A stretch of DNA of 64,000 nucleotides from Celeribacter baekdonensis. GTDB lineage: Bacteria; Pseudomonadota; Alphaproteobacteria; Rhodobacterales; Rhodobacteraceae. Where the stretch lies: positions 1-64,000 of the forward strand of contig NZ_FNBL01000006.1 of assembly GCF_900102315.1 (NCBI RefSeq), written 5' to 3'. The translations under genes and the position numbers were made by a program. The first letter of the stretch is position 1. Each line of letters opens with the position of its first letter. The notes under the pieces were generated by a model, which worked only from the letters and a program-made list of their open reading frames with translations, was not told where the DNA came from and ran no database searches. Positions 57,962 to 64,000 of this stretch are shown here, in pieces.

Positions 57962-59707
57962 ATGGCATTTACTCCTGCAAAATGGCCGCGCAGACTCAGA
58001 AGCCAAGAGTGGTACGGCGGCAATTCCCGCGACACGATTTACCATCGCGGCTGGATGAAAAACCAAGGCTACCCGCATGACCTGTTCGACGGACGCCCGA
58101 TCATCGGCATCCTGAACACATGGTCCGAACTGTCGCCCTGCAACGGTATCCACATGAAGGAACTGGCCGAAAAGGTGAAAGCGGGCATTTGGGAAGCCGG
58201 CGGTTTCCCGGTCGAAGTGCCCGTGTTCTCCGCCTCGGAAAACACCTTTCGCCCGACCGCGATGATGTTTCGCAATCTGGCCGCTTTGGCGGTGGAGGAA
58301 ACCATTCGCGGACAACCGATGGACGGCTGTGTGCTTTTGGTCGGCTGTGACAAGACCACGCCGTCACTGATGATGGCCGCGGCCTCTGTCGATCTGCCCG
58401 CCATCGTGGTCACCGGTGGGCCGATGCTCAATGGCTATTATCGCAATGAACGGGTCGGATCAGGCACGCATTTGTGGAAATTCTCCGAAGCTGTGAAAGC
58501 CGGAGAGATGACGCAGGACGAGTTCTTGGAGGCTGAAGCCTCGATGTCGCGCTCCACCGGCACCTGCAACACCATGGGCACCGCCTCGACCATGGCGTCG
58601 ATGGCCGAAGCCTTGGGCATGGCGCTCTCTGGCAATGCCGCGATCCCCGCCGTGGACAGCCGCCGCCGCGTCATGGCACAGCTGTCCGGGCGACGCATCG
58701 TTCAGATGGTCAAAGACGATTTGAAACCCTCCGATGTGATGACCAAAGAGGCGTTTGAAAACGCCATTCGCACCAATGCCGCCATCGGCGGATCGACCAA
58801 CGCGGTGATCCACCTTTTGGCCATGGCGGGGCGTGCAGGCGTTGATCTGACGCTTGAGGATTGGGACCGTTGTGGCCGGGATGTGCCGACGATTGTGAAC
58901 CTGATGCCCTCGGGCAAATACCTGATGGAAGAGTTCTTTTACGCCGGTGGTCTGCCTGTGGTGCTCAAACGCTTGGGCGAAGGCGGATTGCTCCACAAAG
59001 ACGCGATCACTGTCTCCGGTCAGTCGATGTGGGACGAGGTCAAAGACGTCGTGAACCACAATGAGGACGTGATCCTGCCGACCGATAAGGCGCTCACACA
59101 ATCGGGTGGCATCGTTGTGGTCAAAGGCAATTTGGCCCCGAAAGGCGCGGTGCTCAAACCCTCCGCCGCCACGCCCGCTTTGTTGCAACACAAGGGCCGC
59201 GCAGTCGTGTTTGAGGACATCGACGATTATAAAGCCAAAATCAACGACCCCGATCTCGACATTGACGAGACCTGTATCATGGTGATGAAAAACTGTGGCC
59301 CCAAAGGCTATCCGGGCATGGCCGAGGTTGGCAACATGGGCCTGCCGCCGAAGATCCTGAAAAAGGGCATCACCGACATGGTGCGCCTCTCTGATGCGCG
59401 CATGTCGGGCACGGCATACGGCACAGTGGTACTGCACACCTCGCCCGAAGCCGCCGCCGGTGGCCCGCTGGCCGTGGTGCAAAATGGCGATATGATCGAG
59501 TTGGACGTGGCCAATCGTCGCTTGCATTTGGACATCTCGGATGCGGAATTGGCCGAACGGCTCGCAAGCTGGACACCCCAGCATGAGCGCGCCGACAGTG
59601 GTTATGCCTGGTTGCACCAACACCACGTTGAGGGTGCCGACACGGGTGCCGATCTGGACTTCCTCAAGGGCTGTCGCGGTTCGGCGGTTGGAAAGGATTC
59701 GCATTGA
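57962..59707 (+). CDS. Sugar-acid dehydratase (L-arabinonate/D-galactonate type, IlvD/EDD family)
   Basis: 581 residues. IlvD/EDD enzyme with iron-sulphur cysteines in LLVGCDKTTPS and TGTCNTMGTAST plus DGRPIIGILNTWSELSPCN. The alphaproteobacterial L-arabinonate dehydratase group has this length and order. It removes water from L-arabinonate to give L-2-keto-3-deoxyarabonate; the same enzymes often accept D-galactonate and D-fuconate. ATG with AAAGGAG, 25 bases after gguB. It overlaps the next gene by one base (TGATG). Confidence 0.9.
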   Translation: MAFTPAKWPRRLRSQEWYGGNSRDTIYHRGWMKNQGYPHDLFDGRPIIGILNTWSELSPCNGIHMKELAEKVKAGIWEAGGFPVEVPVFSASENTFRPTAMMFRNLAALAVEETIRGQPMDGCVLLVGCDKTTPSLMMAAASVDLPAIVVTGGPMLNGYYRNERVGSGTHLWKFSEAVKAGEMTQDEFLEAEASMSRSTGTCNTMGTASTMASMAEALGMALSGNAAIPAVDSRRRVMAQLSGRRIVQMVKDDLKPSDVMTKEAFENAIRTNAAIGGSTNAVIHLLAMAGRAGVDLTLEDWDRCGRDVPTIVNLMPSGKYLMEEFFYAGGLPVVLKRLGEGGLLHKDAITVSGQSMWDEVKDVVNHNEDVILPTDKALTQSGGIVVVKGNLAPKGAVLKPSAATPALLQHKGRAVVFEDIDDYKAKINDPDLDIDETCIMVMKNCGPKGYPGMAEVGNMGLPPKILKKGITDMVRLSDARMSGTAYGTVVLHTSPEAAAGGPLAVVQNGDMIELDVANRRLHLDISDAELAERLASWTPQHERADSGYAWLHQHHVEGADTGADLDFLKGCRGSAVGKDSH

Positions 59708-60636
59708 TGAAACTCGCACTTGTAGGGATTGGCAAAATCGCGGTGGACCAACATGTCCCCTCGATTGCGGCCTCGGATCAATGGGAACTGGCGGCCACGT
59801 TATCCCGCCATGGCACCCTTGACGGCATCGACAGCTACACCGATTTTGACAAGCTCCTGAGCGAGCACCCGGACATCGCCATGGTGTCTCTGTGCTTGCC
59901 TCCCGTGCCGCGGTTTGAATACGCCGCCAAGGCGCTCAAGGCCGGTCGTCATGTGATGTTGGAAAAGCCCCCCGGAGCGACCTTGGCCGAATGTCATGCG
60001 CTGACCAAACTGGCCGAGGACCAAGGCCTTTCGCTCTATGCCACATGGCATTCGCGCGAAGCGGATAAGGTGGCTCTGGCCAAAGCATGGTTGTCGGATA
60101 AGACGCTTTTGAGCCTGAAAGTGACGTGGAAAGAAGATGTGCGGCGCTGGCACCCGAACCAAGACTGGATTTGGGAGCCGGGCGGTATGGGCGTGTTTGA
60201 TCCGGGCATCAATGCGCTGTCTATCGTGACCGAGATTCTGCCCGTGGACATCCACCTGCGTGACGCCACACTGATGGTGCCGACCAATCGCCAGACCCCG
60301 ATTGCCACCAATCTGGCATTTTATCATCCCCGTGGCGCCGAGGTCAGTGCCGTGTTTGATTGGCGCCAAGAGGGGGATCAAATATGGACCATTGAGGCGG
60401 TGACCGATCAAGGCACGCTGACGCTTTTGGATGGCGGCGCGCGGATCATGGTTGATGGCCGTGAAGATGCGCTTGTCGACAACAATCCGCTCTCTGGCGA
60501 ATACCCACGCCTCTACGCCAATATGGCCGCTTTGATCGCGCGTGGTGGTATCGACATGGACCTGCGCCCGATGGTGCATGTCTCGGACGCGCTGGCCCTT
60601 GGCCGCCGGGTCGCCGTTGACCCTTTTCACGACTGA
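59707..60636 (+). CDS. Sugar 1-dehydrogenase (D-galactose/L-arabinose type)
   Basis: 309 residues, Gfo/Idh/MocA family. VGIGKIAVDQHVPSI is the NAD(P) fold start. HVMLEKPPGATLAE holds the catalytic lysine, and WKEDVRRWHPNQDWIWEPGG with MGVFDPGINALSIV closely follows Pseudomonas galactose dehydrogenase. It should oxidise D-galactose and L-arabinose at C1 to the lactone. The two sugars share stereochemistry at the tested carbons, so one enzyme can do both. Coupled to the dehydratase. Confidence 0.9.
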   Translation: MKLALVGIGKIAVDQHVPSIAASDQWELAATLSRHGTLDGIDSYTDFDKLLSEHPDIAMVSLCLPPVPRFEYAAKALKAGRHVMLEKPPGATLAECHALTKLAEDQGLSLYATWHSREADKVALAKAWLSDKTLLSLKVTWKEDVRRWHPNQDWIWEPGGMGVFDPGINALSIVTEILPVDIHLRDATLMVPTNRQTPIATNLAFYHPRGAEVSAVFDWRQEGDQIWTIEAVTDQGTLTLLDGGARIMVDGREDALVDNNPLSGEYPRLYANMAALIARGGIDMDLRPMVHVSDALALGRRVAVDPFHD

Positions 60637-60654
60637 CACGAAAGATTTCCCGCT

Positions 60655-61572
60655 ATGAAACACCCCTTAACTGGCATTCTTCCCGTCGCCCCCACGCCGT
60701 TTTTTGCCGATGGTCAAGTCGACAGCGAAGGCATGAAACGCGTGTTGGATTGTATGATCGACCAAGGTGTCGATGCGATCTGTATCCTGGCCAATTACTC
60801 TGAACAATTCCTGTTGTCCGACGAGGAACGCGCGCTTTTGACCCGTGTGAGTTTGGAACATGTCGCGGGCCGCGTTCCGGTGATCGTGACCATTTCGCAT
60901 TTCGCCAATGAGATTGTTGTCGCGCGTGCACGCGAAGCACAGGCCATGGGCGCCGCGATGTTGATGATGATGCCGCCCTATCATGGCGTCGGACTTGTCC
61001 CGCCCGAACACGCCATTTTTGGCCAATTCAAAGCCGTCTCTGACGTGGTGAACATCCCGATCATGGTGCAAGATGCCCCTTTGTCCGGGGTGACATTATC
61101 TGTGCCCTTCTTGGTTCGAATGGCAAAAGAGATCGAAAACGTGTCTTATTTCAAGATGGAGACACCCTTTGCCGCCGATAAACTCGCCGCCCTCATCGAG
61201 GCGGGCGGGGATCACATCGTCGGCCCCTTTGATGGCGAAGAGGCCGTCACACTTTTGGCCGATCTGGACGCGGGCTGTACTGGCACGATGACCTCCGCGC
61301 TTCAGCCGGAAAAAATCCGCCCCATCCTGATCGACTACCGCGCCGGCAACATTGACGCGGCTTTGGATCAATGGCGTCTGTGCCTGCCGTTGATCAATCA
61401 TGAAAACCGCCAATGTGGTCTCAAAGCTGCGAAAACCGTGATGATGGAGGGCGGCGTGATCCAAAGCGATCATGTCCGCGCCCCATTGCAACCGATGAGC
61501 GCGCGCACCAAAACACGACTGTTGCAATTGGCGCATGAGCTTGACGTTATCGCCCTGAAATGGGGCAAATAA
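60655..61572 (+). CDS. L-2-keto-3-deoxyarabonate dehydratase-like (DapA-family) enzyme
   Basis: 305 residues, DHDPS/NAL superfamily TIM barrel. It begins LTGILPVAPTPFFADGQVD and has the Schiff-base lysine in VSYFKMETP. The typical DHDPS tyrosine is not seen in the VQDAPLSGVTLS segment. Size and neighbours fit KDA dehydratase, which converts L-2-keto-3-deoxyarabonate to alpha-ketoglutarate semialdehyde. An aldolase of the same fold is the alternative. Eighteen bases after the dehydrogenase. Confidence 0.82.
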   Translation: MKHPLTGILPVAPTPFFADGQVDSEGMKRVLDCMIDQGVDAICILANYSEQFLLSDEERALLTRVSLEHVAGRVPVIVTISHFANEIVVARAREAQAMGAAMLMMMPPYHGVGLVPPEHAIFGQFKAVSDVVNIPIMVQDAPLSGVTLSVPFLVRMAKEIENVSYFKMETPFAADKLAALIEAGGDHIVGPFDGEEAVTLLADLDAGCTGTMTSALQPEKIRPILIDYRAGNIDAALDQWRLCLPLINHENRQCGLKAAKTVMMEGGVIQSDHVRAPLQPMSARTKTRLLQLAHELDVIALKWGK

Positions 61573-61588
61573 GATAGGACATCCTCCC

Positions 61589-63106
61589 ATGACCTTTACT
61601 CCACACGGCAAACACCTGATCGCGGGCGACTGGGTTGCAAGCGCGGAAAGTTTTGCCTCCGCCCCGGCTCACGGCCCGTCGCATCCGTTCTCACATGGCA
61701 CACCTGACCTGGTGGACCGTGCAGTGCAGGCCGCCGAAGAGGCGTTTTGGTCCTTTGGCTATAGCTCCCGCGACGATCGCGCGGCGTTTTTAAACGCCAT
61801 CGCGGACGAGATCGAAGCCCGTGCCGAGACGATCACCGAGATCGGGTCGCAAGAAACCGGCCTGCCCGAAGGCCGCCTTCAGGGCGAACGTGGCCGCACC
61901 ACTGGTCAGTTGCGCCTGTTTGCAACGCATATCCTCAAGGGCGCGTATCTGGATCGTCGTCACGATGTGGCGCTGCCAGATCGTCAACCTTTGCCACGCC
62001 CCGACATTCGGATGATGCAGCGCCCGATTGGCCCGGTTGCGGTGTTTGGCGCGTCGAATTTCCCACTGGCCTTTTCGACTGCAGGCGGCGACACCGCGTC
62101 GGCGCTGGCGGCGGGCTGTCCGGTTGTGGTCAAGGGCCACGACGCTCACCCCGGCACCGGCGAAATCATCGCCGAGGCGATCCACGCCGCGATCCAAAAA
62201 TGCGGTGTGCATCCGGGCGTATTTTCACTGGTACAAGGCGGCTCGCGCGATGTCGGGGCGGCGCTTGTGCAGCATCCGCTCATCCGCGCCGTGGGCTTCA
62301 CCGGTTCCTTGGGTGGCGGTCGTGCCTTGTTTGATCTCTGCGCCCGGCGTCCGGAACCGATCCCGTTCTTTGGCGAATTGGGCTCGGTCAATCCGATGTT
62401 CCTTTTGCCAAACGCCATGTCGGCCCGCGCCGAGGCGCTTGGTGCAGGTTGGGCCGGATCGTTAACCATGGGCGCGGGGCAGTTTTGCACCAACCCCGGC
62501 ATTTCCGTCGTCATCGACGGGCCTGACGCCGACACCTATATGGACGCCGCTGTCAAAGCCCTGTCTGCCACGGGTGCTCAAGTCATGCTTACCGATGGGA
62601 TTGCCAAGGCCTACCGCTCTGGCCGTGACAAAATCGCCGCCACAAGCGGTGTGCAGGAGGTGCTGACCACGACCTGCGACCTGCGCAACGCCACCCCTTA
62701 TCTTTTTGCCGCGACCGGGGCCGAATGGCTGGCCAATGAGGCTTTGGGCGAAGAGGTCTTTGGGCCGCTTGGGCTGATTGTTCGGGTGGCGGATGTGGAT
62801 GAAATGCGTGCGGTGGCCAAATCGCTACAGGGTCAGTTGACCTGTACGCTGCACATGGATGCGGATGACGCCGATCTGGCACAGAGCCTTCTGCCGATCC
62901 TCGAACGCAAAGCCGGGCGCATCCTCGCCAATGGCTTTCCAACCGGGGTCGAAGTCTGTGATGCGATGGTGCATGGCGGGCCTTACCCCGCGTCCACCAA
63001 TTTTGGCGCAACCTCTGTCGGCACCATGGCGATCCGCCGCTTCCTGCGTCCCGTCAGCTACCAAAACCTCCCAGAGGCCATCCTGCCGGGAGATCTTGTC
63101 GGGTGA
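61589..63106 (+). CDS. Alpha-ketoglutarate-semialdehyde dehydrogenase
   Basis: 505 residues, aldehyde dehydrogenase superfamily of the 2,5-dioxovalerate type. GASNFPLAFSTAGGDTASAL is the NAD-binding segment, FGELGSVNP has the general-base glutamate and GQFCTNPG the nucleophilic cysteine. It oxidises alpha-ketoglutarate semialdehyde to 2-oxoglutarate, finishing the arabinose route. Its TGA overlaps the GTG of the kinase gene (GTGA). Confidence 0.9.
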   Translation: MTFTPHGKHLIAGDWVASAESFASAPAHGPSHPFSHGTPDLVDRAVQAAEEAFWSFGYSSRDDRAAFLNAIADEIEARAETITEIGSQETGLPEGRLQGERGRTTGQLRLFATHILKGAYLDRRHDVALPDRQPLPRPDIRMMQRPIGPVAVFGASNFPLAFSTAGGDTASALAAGCPVVVKGHDAHPGTGEIIAEAIHAAIQKCGVHPGVFSLVQGGSRDVGAALVQHPLIRAVGFTGSLGGGRALFDLCARRPEPIPFFGELGSVNPMFLLPNAMSARAEALGAGWAGSLTMGAGQFCTNPGISVVIDGPDADTYMDAAVKALSATGAQVMLTDGIAKAYRSGRDKIAATSGVQEVLTTTCDLRNATPYLFAATGAEWLANEALGEEVFGPLGLIVRVADVDEMRAVAKSLQGQLTCTLHMDADDADLAQSLLPILERKAGRILANGFPTGVEVCDAMVHGGPYPASTNFGATSVGTMAIRRFLRPVSYQNLPEAILPGDLVG

Positions 63107-64000
63107 ACACTTGGGCAAACTGGATTGCCGTCGATTGGGGCACGTCGAACCTCAGGCTTTGGGCGATAGATACCCAAGGTCAGGTGAGGATCGAACGGGA
63201 CTCGGATCAGGGCATGGGGCGGTTGACGCCGAACCAGTTTGAGGCGGTGCTCCTGACCCTTTGCGAGGGGTTGCTTGATCCTGCGCGCACGACCCCTGTG
63301 CTGATCTGTGGCATGGCGGGCGCGAGACAAGGCTGGGCCGAAGCGCCGTATCTGTCGGTTCCCGTAGCTTTGAGTGCGCTCGGGGCCGGGGGCATCACCC
63401 CTTTGGTCACATCGCCCTTGATCGCCGTGCGCATCCTTCCGGGCCTGTCCCAAGCCACGCCCGCCGATGTGATGCGTGGTGAAGAGACCCAAATCGCCGG
63501 GTTCGCGGCCCTTCATCCCGAGTTTGACGGCACCCTTTGCCTGCCCGGCACCCACAGCAAATGGGTGTCTTTGGCGCAGGGCAGCGTAAGCGGCTTTCGC
63601 ACCGTCATGACGGGCGAGATGTTTGCGCTTTTGTCCGAACACTCCGTGTTGCGGCACAGTGTTGGCCGCGACCTTGCCGGGGATGACTTGGATGAGATCG
63701 CGTTCATTGAAGGCGTGCGACAGGCTTGGCGCGCGCCCGATGCGACTTTTGCCACGCTGTTCGCCCTGCGCGCCGAAAGCCTTTTGTACGCCACGCCCCC
63801 CGCGACGCTGCGCGCACGGCTGTCCGGGCTTTTGATCGGCATGGAACTGGCCGCGACCCGCGATTTTTGGGAGGGGCAAAAGGTGGCTTTGATCGGTGCC
63901 GGGTCCTTGACCGCGCTTTACGCGCGCGCCCTTTCCGAGATTGGTGCTGTGCCGCAAATTGAGGATGGGCGTGATCTTGCCCTGCGCGGATTATGCGCCG
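63103..64000 (+). CDS. dgoK: 2-keto-3-deoxygalactonokinase, cut by the window end
   Basis: The first 299 codons are in view. GTG at 63103 overlaps the previous stop. IAVDWGTSNLRLWA is the phosphate-binding loop of the DgoK kinase family, followed by ICGMAGARQGWAEAPYLS, GEETQIAGF and LPGTHSKW, then LIGMELAATRDFW and IGAGSLTALYARAL. It phosphorylates 2-keto-3-deoxy-D-galactonate. Its presence after an arabinose-type set points to a galactose branch. The family is about 300-330 residues, so little is missing. An aldolase (dgoA) would be expected next. Confidence 0.9.
   Translation, partial: MNTWANWIAVDWGTSNLRLWAIDTQGQVRIERDSDQGMGRLTPNQFEAVLLTLCEGLLDPARTTPVLICGMAGARQGWAEAPYLSVPVALSALGAGGITPLVTSPLIAVRILPGLSQATPADVMRGEETQIAGFAALHPEFDGTLCLPGTHSKWVSLAQGSVSGFRTVMTGEMFALLSEHSVLRHSVGRDLAGDDLDEIAFIEGVRQAWRAPDATFATLFALRAESLLYATPPATLRARLSGLLIGMELAATRDFWEGQKVALIGAGSLTALYARALSEIGAVPQIEDGRDLALRGLCA

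Overview
The window reads as a chromosomal segment of an alphaproteobacterium of the family Rhodobacteraceae (Roseobacter group). This rests on gene families and syntenies I recognise: serC-serA beside a divergent serB, the rsfS-rlmH-gpmI-envC-ctpA-rppH run, DapD/DapE, the ChvE-GguA-GguB sugar system, and many ATGA/GTGA start-stop overlaps. Genes are dense on both strands, and almost everything is ordinary housekeeping or metabolism. I see no CRISPR array, no prophage and no rRNA operon.

Layout. Positions 1-3400 hold two tandem, separately broken IS1182-type insertion sequences and a short remnant carrying both element ends. A tRNA-Pro(CGG) follows. Positions 3677-14588 carry a drug/metabolite exporter, leuB, an exported phosphodiesterase-like protein, an AtoDA CoA-transferase, an EF-hand protein, an HdeD-like protein and the leuC-leuD operon, in which a two-domain esterase gene sits between leuC and leuD. 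Positions 14868-21854 run mostly on the plus strand: mscS, rsfS-rlmH, gpmI-envC-ctpA and rppH. Positions 21862-27720 run on the minus strand: lytic transglycosylase, RNase R, a DUF2064 protein, a GNAT enzyme and dapE. Positions 28064-38423 mix a Hint-domain protein, a prokaryotic glutamate-receptor-like channel, a DUF389 protein, a YeaQ-like protein, dapD, a LOG-family protein, two small DNA-binding-like genes, rlmN, ialB, a zinc-type asparaginase and a TSUP transporter.

Positions 38416-42331 are the serine pathway (serB divergent from serC-serA). They are followed by a metallophosphoesterase, a hybrid histidine kinase, recQ, a YggT protein, a thioesterase, an MFS transporter, mepA and a phytase-esterase protein. 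At 51998-52677 a queuosine-precursor transporter is preceded by a compact candidate preQ1-I riboswitch. Next is a self-contained small transcription unit (about 52690-52900) with an 18-codon ORF, whose ribosome-binding region can pair over 17 bases with the 3' end of 16S rRNA.

The last 11 kb is one catabolic locus for L-arabinose and/or D-galactose. It contains a divergent LysR regulator (GbpR-like), the ABC importer chvE-gguA-gguB, a sugar-acid dehydratase, a sugar 1-dehydrogenase, a 2-keto-3-deoxy-arabonate dehydratase-like enzyme, an alpha-ketoglutarate-semialdehyde dehydrogenase, and a 2-keto-3-deoxygalactonokinase running off the end. Together these encode uptake, oxidation, dehydration and then two possible exits: oxidation to 2-oxoglutarate, or phosphorylation toward pyruvate and glyceraldehyde 3-phosphate. 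The lactonase and the aldolase are not in view.

I did not find a clear new defence or mobile system. The most unusual items are the small ORF with the extreme Shine-Dalgarno region, the preQ1 element, the esterase fusion inside the leu operon, the rsfS leader ORF, and a two-gene ribbon-helix-helix/relaxase-like pair.
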